A stretch of DNA of 64,000 nt from Brevibacillus composti (GTDB taxonomy: Bacteria; Bacillota; Bacilli; Brevibacillales; Brevibacillaceae). The notes under the pieces are model-generated. The model was not told the origin of the DNA. It searched no databases and saw only the letters and a list, made by a program, of their open reading frames with translations. Position 1 is the first letter of the stretch; the number at the start of each line of letters is the position of its first letter. Below, piece by piece: positions 17,629 through 26,667 of the stretch. Made by a program: the position numbers and the translations under genes. The stretch is from positions 1,895,501 to 1,959,500 of the forward strand of contig NZ_CP066308.1 in the NCBI RefSeq assembly GCF_016406105.1. Direction: 5' to 3'.

Positions 17629-18417
17629 GTGGCACGGCTAACCAATCAAGAAAAAGTGAAGCAATTTGATAAGTGGGTCATGTGGAAGGAAGAAGGCAGC
17701 CGTGATGCGGAAGTCGACCTGGTCACGCAATACCTTCCTCTGGTGGACAAGGTAGCAAACCGTCTGGCTGTCAATCTGCCTGCTAATGTGGACAAGGACG
17801 ACCTGGTCAGCTACGGCCGCTTCGGTCTCTTGGACGCGCTTGCCAAATTTGATCATACACGCGGCCTGCAATTCGAGACATACGCCATGTGGCGGATTCG
17901 CGGAGCGATGATCGATGGGCTGCGGGAGAATGACTGGATTCCCCGGACAGTCCGTGACAAGGGGAAGAAAATCGAGGAGGCTTACACCATACTGGAGCAG
18001 AAACAGCTCCGGTCGCCAACCGATCAAGAGGTTTCCGCCTATCTCGGAATCTCTGAAAGGGATCTGCAACAGGTCTATTACGAAACATCTCTCTCCACCA
18101 TGATCTCGATCGACGAGACGGTGGGGGAAGAAGAAGAGCAGAAAACGCCCAGGCATTCCTACATCGTCGATGAAGTGACACCGAGGCCTGAACAGGTCGC
18201 CGAATCGACAGGGATGAAGGAAGTGCTGACGGCTGTCATCGATAAACTGCCAGAAAAAGAGCGCCTGGTGGTCTCGCTGTTTTATTTTGAAGAGTTAACG
18301 CTCTCCGAGATCGCTGAAGTGATGAGTTTGTCGCCGTCCCGGATATCGCAGCTTCATTCCAAAGCGATTTTCCGCTTGCGTTCTGCCCTGGCCAGATGGA
18401 AGTCTCAATTGATGTAA
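17629..18417 (+). CDS. sigD: Motility sigma factor SigD (sigma-28, FliA/WhiG family)
   Basis: SigD directs transcription of flagellin, motor, chemoreceptor and autolysin genes after hook completion. The 262-residue protein has region 2 (YLPLVDKVANRLAVNLP, YGRFGLLDALAKFD, then FETYAMWRIRGAMIDGLR), region 3 and region 4 with a helix-turn-helix near the end (LTLSEIAEVMSLSPSRISQL). A GTG start at 17629 with GGTTGGTGA upstream is used. Its distal place in the operon is as in B. subtilis, where position affects its expression level. Confidence 0.96.
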   Translation: MARLTNQEKVKQFDKWVMWKEEGSRDAEVDLVTQYLPLVDKVANRLAVNLPANVDKDDLVSYGRFGLLDALAKFDHTRGLQFETYAMWRIRGAMIDGLRENDWIPRTVRDKGKKIEEAYTILEQKQLRSPTDQEVSAYLGISERDLQQVYYETSLSTMISIDETVGEEEEQKTPRHSYIVDEVTPRPEQVAESTGMKEVLTAVIDKLPEKERLVVSLFYFEELTLSEIAEVMSLSPSRISQLHSKAIFRLRSALARWKSQLM

Positions 18418-18501
18418 ACCGCATAGAGAGAGAAAGTGTTTATCGCATGGGGAGATCTATTACACGGGAGCAGAGGCCCATGGTATGAGAGGGGATGTAA
18501 G

Positions 18502-19920
18502 ATGGAAGCTATAGGAAAGTACAAGCTGGAAATCAAAATCTCTCAGGACAAGTTGGAAGCGGCAATCATGGTAGTAGTCGCGGATGAAGTGGCAGGATCA
18601 TCCATCGAGGTTACGGAACAAGACGTAAGGGCTGCGCTGCGCGAGCATAAGATCACGCACGGCATCCTGGAGTCCGTCGTTCGCGATCTCTGTATGAGTC
18701 CCGCCAAATTCATCGGCAATCCGGTTACGATTGCGGTGGGAACACCGCCGATGCCGGGAGTTGACGGCAGGATTGAGTACACGTTTTATGAGATCAACCA
18801 AGAGGACAAACGTCCAAAGGAACTGGATGACGGTCGCGTCGATTTTTACTCGATCACCAGCATTCCCAACGTGGTGAAGGGACAGCTCCTGGCGCGCAGG
18901 ACTCCTCCTACGCCCGGACAACCGGGTACTTCCGTTACCGGAGAGCCCATTGTTCCTATCCCTGGGAAGGAAGCCGTATTCAAGCCTGGAAAAAATGTCG
19001 TCGTCAATGCGGAAAGAACTTCGCTCTACGCGGCGATCGACGGCCAGGTTTCCTTTACAGAAAATGAGAAAGTAAACGTTTTCCCGGTGTTTGAAGTCAA
19101 CGGCGATGTTGATTTTAGCATTGGGAATATCGATTTTGTGGGAACAGTGGTCATTCGCGGTAACATCCCGACCGGATTTCGGATAAAAGCATCGGGTGAC
19201 ATACGCGTCCTCGGGAGCGTCGAGGGAGCCGAACTGGAAGCGGGCGGCTCTGTCGAGATCAAAAGCGGGATTGTTGCCCAGGATAAGGGGCATGTGATTG
19301 CCGGAAATGATGTCAGGACCTCCTTTATTCAGAATGGAAACGTCACGGCAGGAAATCAGGTGCTGGTCTCCCAGAGCATCATGTTTTCCCAGGTGCGAGC
19401 AGGGAAACAGATTATCTGCAACGGCCCCCGCGGCATCATCATCGGCGGTACGCTGCAGGCGGGGGAAAGAATCGAGGCCCGCGTGATCGGCAATACCAGC
19501 GCGACTCCAACCGTTTTGGAAGTAGGGGTGAAGCCGGAATTGAGACAGGAGCTGGCCGAGGTGAACCGGGAACTCCAGGTCGTGTACGAAAATTTGCGCA
19601 AAACCGATCAAGGGCTGGGCGTGCTGAATCACATGCTGCAAGTCAACGGCGAGCTTTCCCCTGACAAGAAGGCCATGCAGATCAAGCTGACGAATACGAG
19701 GCTGATCCTGGAGAAGGAAGGGAAGCAGCTGGAAACGCGAAAAAAAGAGGTGGAGGCCGAGCTAGAAGGAGATTCTCCCGCTTCCATCGACGTGTACTAC
19801 ACGATGTACCCAGGCATTAAAATGGTATTTGGCAAGCTGGTTCGCTTTATCAAACAGGAGTTTCCTCGTACCCGTTTCCTCGTCGTCAATGGGGAGATCA
19901 CGACAGCGACTCTCCTCTAA
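18502..19920 (+). CDS. fapA: FapA family (DUF342) protein, flagellar assembly protein A-like
   Basis: The 472-residue product has an N-terminal alpha/beta region, a glycine-rich beta-helical core (about 170-340, with repeats such as GDVDFSIGNIDFVGTVVIRG) and a C-terminal coiled coil (about 345-425). This is the FapA/DUF342 architecture, found in many flagellated bacteria and in membrane-associated regulators. ATG 18502 follows AGAGGGGATG; an in-frame GTG at 18436 would add 22 unconserved residues. It follows sigD by 84 bases. The exact molecular role is not established. Confidence 0.85.
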   Translation: MEAIGKYKLEIKISQDKLEAAIMVVVADEVAGSSIEVTEQDVRAALREHKITHGILESVVRDLCMSPAKFIGNPVTIAVGTPPMPGVDGRIEYTFYEINQEDKRPKELDDGRVDFYSITSIPNVVKGQLLARRTPPTPGQPGTSVTGEPIVPIPGKEAVFKPGKNVVVNAERTSLYAAIDGQVSFTENEKVNVFPVFEVNGDVDFSIGNIDFVGTVVIRGNIPTGFRIKASGDIRVLGSVEGAELEAGGSVEIKSGIVAQDKGHVIAGNDVRTSFIQNGNVTAGNQVLVSQSIMFSQVRAGKQIICNGPRGIIIGGTLQAGERIEARVIGNTSATPTVLEVGVKPELRQELAEVNRELQVVYENLRKTDQGLGVLNHMLQVNGELSPDKKAMQIKLTNTRLILEKEGKQLETRKKEVEAELEGDSPASIDVYYTMYPGIKMVFGKLVRFIKQEFPRTRFLVVNGEITTATLL

Positions 19921-19952
19921 CCGAGTGGTTCGGCAAAGGAGCTGAGGCGTAG

Positions 19953-20294
19953 ATGAGTCTGAAAACGGTTGAATTGCAAGTGGCCGTGCCACGGACCGCA
20001 GAGGTCGGCCGCCTTCAGGAGCAGTATCAGAACCGCCTGCACAACGAACAGCATCTCCTGCATCAGGAACAGAAAATAACGGACCGGCAAAAGAGTCAGC
20101 GTGCAGCAGATGTCAATGAAACGGAGAAAAATCGCTTGCGGGAGAAAGAGCGGGAGCAACAGCACGGGGGCAGAGATTTCTCATCCCGTGCATCGGAGGA
20201 GGGCGGCAGCCCATCGGAGGGGAATTCTCCTTCGACGGTGGAGGTCGCCATGAGAGATCCGCTCCGCGGCCGGTATATCGACATCTCCCTGTAG
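19953..20294 (+). CDS. Conserved hypothetical small charged protein
   Basis: This 113-residue protein is very polar, rich in Gln, Glu and Arg, with a likely coiled coil at about 12-70 and no membrane segment or cysteine. The C-terminus MRDPLRGRYIDISL looks like the DPxxGxxIDI(S/K) tail of small proteins found after fapA/sigD in other Paenibacillales, recalled rather than searched. The ATG follows GGAGCTGAGG. The gene is 32 bases from fapA and 30 from the next gene, so it is in the fla/che operon. Function unknown. Confidence 0.7.
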   Translation: MSLKTVELQVAVPRTAEVGRLQEQYQNRLHNEQHLLHQEQKITDRQKSQRAADVNETEKNRLREKEREQQHGGRDFSSRASEEGGSPSEGNSPSTVEVAMRDPLRGRYIDISL

Positions 20295-20324
20295 CGATAG
20301 CAGCATGGACACATTGAGGGAAGC

Positions 20325-20843
20325 ATGGTGACTATCATGAATTGGTCTTACTATATACTGATGGGCGCGGGTGTGGCCGCCATGGTGATCGGGCTGCTAT
20401 TCTCCGCTGCCCGATCACGAAAAGCCAAGGCAGCACATCCGCAACTGAGCATGGACGAGATGAATCAGACGCTGCAGCGCTTTGTCCTGCAGATCAAGCA
20501 AGAGACGGAAGAAGAGCAGCGAAAGGTAAAAAGAGTCCTGATCCAGCAGAGAGAAGAGCTGGAAGAGGCAAAGGAGCGATTGGCGGCGGCTGAAAAGGAG
20601 TTGGCCGCACTGCGGCAAGCGGGGAACCGGGCCCCGGCGGCAAAACCGCAGGAGAGCCAGCCTGAGGAGAGAGCGGATATGCTGGCGATGCGGGAGCGGT
20701 ACCGCCGCGTCTTTGAATTGCACGAGGAGGGTCTTTCGCCGGATGAGATTGCGAAAAGACTGGGCGCGGGCAGGGGAGAGATCGACTTGATTCTGTCGCT
20801 TGCGTCCCCGAGAGAGCGGGGGATGGCTCATGAACAAAACTGA
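20325..20843 (+). CDS. SwrB/YlxL-like membrane-anchored protein
   Basis: The 172-residue product has one N-terminal transmembrane helix (about 9-28), a long coiled coil (about 40-105) and a C-terminal helix-turn-helix-like segment (HEEGLSPDEIAKRLGAGRGE near 137-156). That layout, and the place downstream of sigD and before rpsB, match SwrB of B. subtilis, which activates the flagellar export apparatus and swarming. Sequence identity cannot be measured here, so the assignment is tentative. GAGGG precedes ATG 20325; ATG 20337 is an alternative. The end overlaps the next gene by 14 bases. Confidence 0.65.
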   Translation: MVTIMNWSYYILMGAGVAAMVIGLLFSAARSRKAKAAHPQLSMDEMNQTLQRFVLQIKQETEEEQRKVKRVLIQQREELEEAKERLAAAEKELAALRQAGNRAPAAKPQESQPEERADMLAMRERYRRVFELHEEGLSPDEIAKRLGAGRGEIDLILSLASPRERGMAHEQN

Positions 20844-21570
20844 CCTCCTCTTTGGATTCGGTGCGGGTCTTTTGATCGCGGCCTCTGTGCTGGGAGCGGT
20901 GGATCAGCTGCAAGAGCCGGCAGTCCCCCAGTCGCTGACGAGGGAGCAGCTGGAGAAAGCTGCGCAAGAAATGAAGCTGGTGGTTCTCTCGCAGGAGGAG
21001 CTGGATCATTTGCAGCAGGAGAAAAAGGTATCGCTTGAGCCGGTGCCTGTACCGCCCAAGCGGCCCTCTGCCCCGGAGGCAGCTTCGCCGGAAAAACCGC
21101 AAACATCGGACGCCGCTGCACCGGATAAGCCGCGGACGGCCAGCACTGCCGCGCCGCGTAAGCCCGAGACTGTCTCGTCTGAGGCGAAGGCGGTTTCGGC
21201 AGTCACGCGTGCGCCTGCTGCTGCAGAGCCGAAACCGGTCGACAGCCCGGTGCAGCCGGTCACCCCCCCTGTCCCGCCGGCAGCAGAGCAGCCTTCCGCC
21301 CCAGCGGACGTAGAGCCGGCGGTGCCTGCGACAGCATCGCAGGGGGGAGAAGCGGAAACCAAAACAATCAAAATCCCCTACAAGGCGACCGCGGAAAGTG
21401 TGGCGCGGACGTTGGTGGAGTCGGGCATTTTATCCGCGGACCACGATTTGATCGAGACCCTCCGAAAACAGGACAAGCTGGATCGGATTCGCGTGGGAAC
21501 CTACCAGATTCCCCTCGGTGCCAGCGAAGAAGAGATTGTGAAAATCATTGCGACGCCTCCTACCAGATGA
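20830..21570 (+). CDS. YceG/MltG-like protein lacking the catalytic domain
   Basis: The 246-residue product has an N-terminal membrane anchor (about 6-25), a Pro/Ala/Lys-rich spacer (about 75-175) and a C-terminal module with KIPYKATAESVARTLVESGI and IRVGTYQIPLGASEEEIVKI. That module matches the N-terminal LysM-like part of MltG endolytic transglycosylases (the KxGTYxLxxGMSxxEI pattern). The protein ends right after it, so the transglycosylase domain with its catalytic glutamate is absent. It may be a cell-wall-binding or regulatory protein. ATG 20830 overlaps the preceding gene. This is the last gene of the fla/che operon. Confidence 0.72.
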   Translation: MNKTDLLFGFGAGLLIAASVLGAVDQLQEPAVPQSLTREQLEKAAQEMKLVVLSQEELDHLQQEKKVSLEPVPVPPKRPSAPEAASPEKPQTSDAAAPDKPRTASTAAPRKPETVSSEAKAVSAVTRAPAAAEPKPVDSPVQPVTPPVPPAAEQPSAPADVEPAVPATASQGGEAETKTIKIPYKATAESVARTLVESGILSADHDLIETLRKQDKLDRIRVGTYQIPLGASEEEIVKIIATPPTR

Positions 21571-21582
21571 GGCGTCTTTTTT
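21552..21582 (+). terminator. Terminator of the fla/che operon
   Basis: GACGCCTC (21552-21559) pairs perfectly with GAGGCGTC (21569-21576), with a nine-base loop and six T residues (21577-21582). The stem includes the last codons and stop of the preceding gene. It separates the flagellar operon from rpsB. Confidence 0.92.
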
Positions 21583-21604
21583 GATCCAAAATGGGATTCG
21601 TTTC

Positions 21605-21633
21605 TTGCAATCGCATAGGTCATATGATATATT
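21605..21633 (+). promoter_or_regulatory. Sigma-A promoter of rpsB
   Basis: TTGCAA (21605-21610), a 17-base spacer and TATATT (21628-21633) form a good vegetative promoter just behind the fla/che terminator. Transcription from about 21640 leaves a leader of about 120 bases before rpsB. Confidence 0.8.
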
Positions 21634-21639
21634 GATTAA

Positions 21640-21748
21640 CGGTGTTGAATTCGCACGTCCACCAATTCCGGCAAGGGTGCTGCCTGAATGGCAGTTTTGC
21701 TTGGAAAATGCGGTGAGGCGGAGGTAGGCACAAAAAAACCATTTCATG
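21640..21748 (+). ncRNA. Structured 5' leader of rpsB (possible S2 autoregulatory leader)
   Basis: The leader can fold: CAAG (21672-21675) with CTTG (21700-21703) encloses CTGCC (21680-21684) paired with GGCAG (21690-21694). Leaders of rpsB often bind ribosomal protein S2 to repress translation. Whether this one does is inferred; I could not compare it with a covariance model. Confidence 0.35.
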
Positions 21749-21763
21749 AGGAGGTGTGAAAAT

Positions 21764-22480
21764 ATGGCAGTGATTTCGATGAAACAGCTGCTCGAGGCTG
21801 GTGTTCACTTCGGTCACCAAACTCGTCGCTGGAACCCGAAAATGGCACGCTATATCTTCACCGAACGTAACGGCATCTACATTATTGACCTGCAAAAAAC
21901 CGTGAAAAAAGTTGAGGAAGCGTACAACTTCGTACGTGAACTCGCTCAAAACGGCGGAAAAGTGCTCTTCGTAGGAACGAAGAAACAAGCACAAGAATCC
22001 GTGAAGGAAGAAGCAGAACGCACAGGCCACTACTACATCAACCAACGCTGGTTGGGTGGTACCCTGACGAACTTCTCCACAATCAAAAAGCGTACAGCTC
22101 GCCTGGCTGAGCTGAACCGCATGGAAGAAGACGGCACTTTCTCCGTACTGCCGAAGAAAGAAGTCATCGTTCTTCGCAAAGAAAAAGAGCGCTTGGAAAA
22201 ATTCCTGGGCGGTATTGCCCATATGCAAGAGCTGCCTGACGCTCTGTTCGTAATCGATCCTCGCAAAGAGCGCATCGCTGTAGCGGAAGCTCGCAAATTG
22301 GGTATTCCGATCGTAGCGATTGTAGATACTAACTGCGATCCGGATGAAATCGACTACGTTATCCCTGGTAACGACGATGCCATCCGCGCGGTTAAACTGC
22401 TGACTGCAAAAATGGCGGACGCTCTGACTGAAGGTAGCCAAGGCAACCAAGGCGGAGAAGAAGTAACAACAACTGCGTAA
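21764..22480 (+). CDS. rpsB: 30S ribosomal protein S2
   Basis: S2 is a 238-residue protein of the small subunit. The N-terminus [20 protein letters not shown] and the second signature [20 protein letters not shown] are typical. ATG 21764 follows GAGGAGGTG; an ATG six codons upstream lacks a site. It has its own promoter and terminator and is followed by tsf, the usual bacterial pair. Codon use shifts to the preferred set expected for a highly expressed gene. Confidence 0.98.
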   Translation: MAVISMKQLLEAGVHFGHQTRRWNPKMARYIFTERNGIYIIDLQKTVKKVEEAYNFVRELAQNGGKVLFVGTKKQAQESVKEEAERTGHYYINQRWLGGTLTNFSTIKKRTARLAELNRMEEDGTFSVLPKKEVIVLRKEKERLEKFLGGIAHMQELPDALFVIDPRKERIAVAEARKLGIPIVAIVDTNCDPDEIDYVIPGNDDAIRAVKLLTAKMADALTEGSQGNQGGEEVTTTA

Positions 22481-22493
22481 GCAAGTGTAAGAG

Positions 22494-22531
22494 GGTGGAC
22501 TGAGGGTTTCAGAACCCCGTCCACCTTTTTT
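22494..22531 (+). terminator. Terminator between rpsB and tsf
   Basis: GGTGGAC (22494-22500) pairs with GTCCACC (22519-22525); GGGTT and AACCC pair inside, and six T residues follow. It probably lowers rather than abolishes transcription into tsf, since no clear promoter is seen after it. Confidence 0.88.
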
Positions 22532-22570
22532 GGGCGATAGGGGCTTGTCAAATTGTACCTGTCGACATAC

Positions 22571-22610
22571 GTGCCCGGATGCAGGCGGCGCCTGTATCCC
22601 CGTCGGGCAC
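22571..22610 (+). ncRNA. Large hairpin upstream of tsf, without a U-tract
   Basis: GTGCCCG (22571-22577) pairs with CGGGCAC (22604-22610), and GATGCAGGC (22578-22586) with GCCTGTATC (22590-22598, one G-U pair). This makes a 16-bp helix with a five-base one-sided bulge (CCCGT) and a GGC loop. No T run follows, so it is not a standard terminator. It may be a regulatory or RNA-stabilising element of the tsf leader. Confidence 0.6.
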
Positions 22611-22672
22611 GAGCATGATTTTGTGCTTCACACCGATACTTACAACCGATTCGATCAAGGAGGTCTATGGAT

Positions 22673-23560
22673 ATGGCAATCAGTGCACAAGCGGTAAAAG
22701 AACTGCGCGAGCGCACGGGCGCAGGGATGATGGACTGCAAACGCGCTCTGGAAGAGACAAACGGTGATTTGGAAAAAGCGATTGACCTGCTGCGCGAGCG
22801 CGGTATCGCGAAAGCCGCGAAAAAAGCAGGCCGCATCGCAGCGGAAGGCTTGACTGCATACGCGACCAGCGGAAATGTAGCAGCCATCGTGGAAGTAAAC
22901 TGCGAGACAGACTTCGTAGGGAAAAACCCTGAGTTCCAAGAACTCGTAAAAGACGTAGCTGAGCATGTGGTCAGCCAGCGTCCTGCTACCGTAGAGGAAG
23001 CACTGGAGCAGCCTTTCAAAGGCCAAGGCGAAACACTCGGCCATGTCATCAGCGAAAAAATCGCGACGATCGGAGAAAACATCTCCTTCCGCCGCTTTGC
23101 GATCCTCGAAAAATCCGACAACGGCGTATTTGGTACCTACCTGCACATGGGCGGCCGCATCGGCGTTCTGGTTGCACTGGAAGGCACGAAAGACGAATCC
23201 CTGGCAAAAGATCTGGGCATGCACGCAGCAGCGGCCAACCCGCGTTTTGCCAACCGCGAAGAAGTTTCCGCTGATGAAATCGAGCGCGAGCGCGAGGTTC
23301 TGAAAAACCAAGCGCTGGCAGAAGGCAAGCCAGCGAACATCGTAGAGAAAATGGTCGAAGGCCGTCTCTCCAAGTACTTCGAAGAATACGTGATGGTGGA
23401 ACAGCCATTCGTAAAAGATCCGGACAAAAAAGTGTCTGCTCTGTTGAAAGAGCAAGGCGCTACCTTGAAAGGCTTCGTTCGTTACCAAGTGGGCGAAGGC
23501 ATCGAGAAAAAACAGGAAGACTTTGCAGCAGAAGTAATGGCGCAAGTTAATAAGCAGTAA
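22673..23560 (+). CDS. tsf: Translation elongation factor Ts
   Basis: EF-Ts recycles EF-Tu by nucleotide exchange. The 295-residue protein has the N-terminal UBA-like domain ([20 protein letters not shown], then DCKRAL) and the core signature [12 protein letters not shown] at about 80-91. ATG 22673 is chosen over ATG 22667 because AAGGAGGT at 22657-22664 then has normal spacing. Strongly biased codon use fits high expression. Confidence 0.98.
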   Translation: MAISAQAVKELRERTGAGMMDCKRALEETNGDLEKAIDLLRERGIAKAAKKAGRIAAEGLTAYATSGNVAAIVEVNCETDFVGKNPEFQELVKDVAEHVVSQRPATVEEALEQPFKGQGETLGHVISEKIATIGENISFRRFAILEKSDNGVFGTYLHMGGRIGVLVALEGTKDESLAKDLGMHAAAANPRFANREEVSADEIEREREVLKNQALAEGKPANIVEKMVEGRLSKYFEEYVMVEQPFVKDPDKKVSALLKEQGATLKGFVRYQVGEGIEKKQEDFAAEVMAQVNKQ

Positions 23561-23564
23561 AATG

Positions 23565-23600
23565 AAAATAGGGAACACCTGCGTGTTCCCTATTTTATAA
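23565..23600 (+). terminator. Terminator after tsf
   Basis: AAAATAGGGAACAC (23565-23578) pairs perfectly with GTGTTCCCTATTTT (23583-23596) around a CTGC loop. The T-rich 3' arm provides the U-tract. Confidence 0.9.
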
Positions 23601-23643
23601 GAAATCGGACCGTCTGCCACGCGAATGAGAAAGTCGCCTGTGA

Positions 23644-24426
<783 letters not shown>

Positions 24427-24427
24427 T

Positions 24428-24985
24428 ATGCCACAAACCATTATCAAAGATATGGAAGAAAGAATGGCAAAAGCCATCGCCACCCTGAAGAAAGACCTTG
24501 CTAGCCTGCGTGCGGGGCGTGCCAACCCGGCGATGCTGGACAAAATCGTGGTGGACTACTACGGCACGCCGACGCCGATTAGCCAGCTGGCGAACATCAG
24601 TGTGCCGGAGCCGCGCCTGTTGACCATTCAACCATGGGATAAATCCTCCCTCAAGGAGATCGACAGAGCGATTCAGCAGTCGGACCTGGGGCTGACTCCT
24701 TCCAATGACGGCGTCATCATCCGCATCGCCGTGCCGCCGCTTACGGAAGAGCGCCGGAAGGAACTGGTGAAAGTGGCGAACAAAAGTGGGGAAGACGCGA
24801 AAGTAGCGATTCGCAACATCCGCCGCGATGCCAACGATGAAATCAAAAAGCTGGAGAAAGCGGGCACGATCTCCGAAGACGAATCCCGCCGCCATCAGGA
24901 GACCATTCAAAAGACAACAGACAAATATATCGCAGACGTCGACAAAACCGTCAAAGAAAAAGAAAAAGACATTCTGGAAGTATAA
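24428..24985 (+). CDS. frr: Ribosome recycling factor
   Basis: RRF splits post-termination ribosomes with EF-G. The 185-residue protein shows the family pattern: [14 protein letters not shown] near 30-43, [15 protein letters not shown], then the long helices with [19 protein letters not shown]. The ATG lies one base past the pyrH stop, after AAGGGGGAA. A perfect nine-base-pair hairpin follows the stop codon. Confidence 0.98.
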   Translation: MPQTIIKDMEERMAKAIATLKKDLASLRAGRANPAMLDKIVVDYYGTPTPISQLANISVPEPRLLTIQPWDKSSLKEIDRAIQQSDLGLTPSNDGVIIRIAVPPLTEERRKELVKVANKSGEDAKVAIRNIRRDANDEIKKLEKAGTISEDESRRHQETIQKTTDKYIADVDKTVKEKEKDILEV

Positions 24986-24991
24986 TGCTTG

Positions 24992-25013
24992 ATCCCCCTC
25001 GACAGAGGGGGAT
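24992..25013 (+). promoter_or_regulatory. Hairpin between frr and uppS
   Basis: ATCCCCCTC (24992-25000) pairs perfectly with GAGGGGGAT (25005-25013) over a GACA loop. No T run follows. The 3' arm contains a Shine-Dalgarno-like GAGGGGG that would serve in-frame starts at 25016, so folding could hide that upstream start of uppS. An RNA-processing or partial-termination role is also possible. Confidence 0.55.
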
Positions 25014-25048
25014 GAATGTCTATATCTCTCATTATGGGGGAACACTTT

Positions 25049-25819
25049 ATGTTAGAACATCTCGCGCGCAAATGGGCTCGAAAAGAGAAAATGGAGCAAT
25101 CCGCAGAGTTTGACAGCAATGGCATGATTCCCAATCACATCGCTGTGATTATGGATGGCAACGGGCGTTGGGCCAAAGCGCGGAATCTTCCGAGGATTGC
25201 CGGACATCGCTCAGGCATGAAGACCGTGAAGGAAATCGTAAAAGCTTCTGATGAGATCGGCGTCAAATATTTGACGATGTATGCCTTCTCGACTGAGAAC
25301 TGGAAACGTCCGCGAGAAGAAGTCGACTTTTTGATGAAGCTTCCGCAGGAATTTTTGACGACAGAATTGGATGAATTGGTCGAACGGAATGTTCGGATTC
25401 GCATGGTCGGCAGCAAAGAAGAACTGCCTGCCCATACATTAAAAGCACTGGAGACCGCCGAAGAAAGAACGAGCGGAAATACGGGCTTGCAATTAAATTT
25501 TGCGCTGAATTACGGGGCGCGAAAAGAAATTGCAATCGCTGTAAAAGATATTGTGACCCGTCTGCAAGCGGGTGAGATCGCCCTGGAACAAATAGACGAA
25601 GAGATGATTTCCCGGCATCTGTACACGAGTGACTTCCCGGACCCTGACCTCTTGATTCGCACCAGTGGAGAGATACGCCTCAGCAACTTTATGCTGTGGC
25701 AGCTGGCCTACACAGAAATGTGGTTTACCGATGTGCTTTGGCCTGATTTTACCAGGGAACATTTGTATCAAGCGATTGCGGAATACCAGGGACGAGCTCG
25801 TCGCTATGGAGCGGTTTAA
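25049..25819 (+). CDS. uppS: Undecaprenyl diphosphate synthase
   Basis: UppS makes the C55 lipid carrier for peptidoglycan from farnesyl and isopentenyl diphosphates. The cis-prenyltransferase signature HIAVIMDGNGRWAK is at 30-43 with catalytic D36, and DLLIRTSGEIRLSNFMLWQL is near residue 203. ATG 25049 after GGGGG (25036-25040) gives 256 residues, near the usual 250-260. An in-frame ATG at 25016 also has a site, but that site lies within a hairpin. Confidence 0.96.
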   Translation: MLEHLARKWARKEKMEQSAEFDSNGMIPNHIAVIMDGNGRWAKARNLPRIAGHRSGMKTVKEIVKASDEIGVKYLTMYAFSTENWKRPREEVDFLMKLPQEFLTTELDELVERNVRIRMVGSKEELPAHTLKALETAEERTSGNTGLQLNFALNYGARKEIAIAVKDIVTRLQAGEIALEQIDEEMISRHLYTSDFPDPDLLIRTSGEIRLSNFMLWQLAYTEMWFTDVLWPDFTREHLYQAIAEYQGRARRYGAV

Positions 25820-25837
25820 GCCAAGAGGTGGAATCAG

Positions 25838-26626
25838 TTGAAGCAGCGGATCATAACAGGCCTCATTGGTGGGGCGGGCTTTTTGTTAATGGTTTATCTA
25901 GGGGATGCGTGGTTTTCCCTGCTTGTATTTGCTTTGGCCGTCATAGGCCTTTTTGAATTTTTGCGGATGGCAAAGGTACAGCCGCTGAGCGCAGCGGGCG
26001 TCGTAGGGTATCTGCTAATGATCAGCCTCTTGTGGCCGACTCTTTCCTTCGGTGGCAGCGGGACGATCGCCATGCCCGATTTTTTGCTTCCAGCGACCCT
26101 TCTCTTGCTGGTGTACGCCGTTTTTCGCAAAAACCAGTTTCACATCGAACACGCCGCTCTTACTTTGGTAGGAGCGTTATACATAGGCTATGGCTTCGCT
26201 TTTATGGCAGCCCTGCGCAATGTGCCCGATACCGGTTTCATGATGACCGTGTTGGTAATCATCGGCATCTGGACGACGGATTCCGGTGCTTATTTCGTGG
26301 GCAAAGCCATCGGAAAACGCAAACTTTGGCCAGCGATCAGCCCCAATAAAACCATTGAAGGCTCGGTAGGGGGCCTGCTGGCTGCGGTCGCAGTGGTGCT
26401 GGCCGTAAATGCCTGGATCGGCAACATTCCCGTGGAGAAAGCGCTGATGATCGCCTTGGTGACAGGGATTGCCGGTCAGCTCGGCGATCTGATTGAATCT
26501 GCGATCAAGCGTCATTTTGGCGTAAAGGATTCAGGGCGCATCTTCCCCGGACACGGCGGCGTGCTGGACCGCTTTGACAGCATGATTCTCGTGTTTCCGA
26601 TTCTTCATTTGCTGGGAATGGTCTAG
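25838..26626 (+). CDS. cdsA: Phosphatidate cytidylyltransferase
   Basis: CdsA makes CDP-diacylglycerol, the precursor of phosphatidylglycerol and phosphatidylethanolamine. The 262-residue protein has six to eight membrane helices and ends with the signature region VKDSGRIFPGHGGVLDRFDS. A TTG start with AAGAGGTGG upstream is used. It lies 18 bases behind uppS and is followed by dxr. Confidence 0.96.
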   Translation: MKQRIITGLIGGAGFLLMVYLGDAWFSLLVFALAVIGLFEFLRMAKVQPLSAAGVVGYLLMISLLWPTLSFGGSGTIAMPDFLLPATLLLLVYAVFRKNQFHIEHAALTLVGALYIGYGFAFMAALRNVPDTGFMMTVLVIIGIWTTDSGAYFVGKAIGKRKLWPAISPNKTIEGSVGGLLAAVAVVLAVNAWIGNIPVEKALMIALVTGIAGQLGDLIESAIKRHFGVKDSGRIFPGHGGVLDRFDSMILVFPILHLLGMV

Positions 26627-26667
26627 GTGGATATGCCATATATAGAAAGACATAGAGGGTGAAATCC

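Noticed and set aside
21006..21371. A Gly/Ala-rich minus-strand frame opposite the MltG-like gene
   Set aside because: Antisense image of the Pro/Ala-rich spacer.
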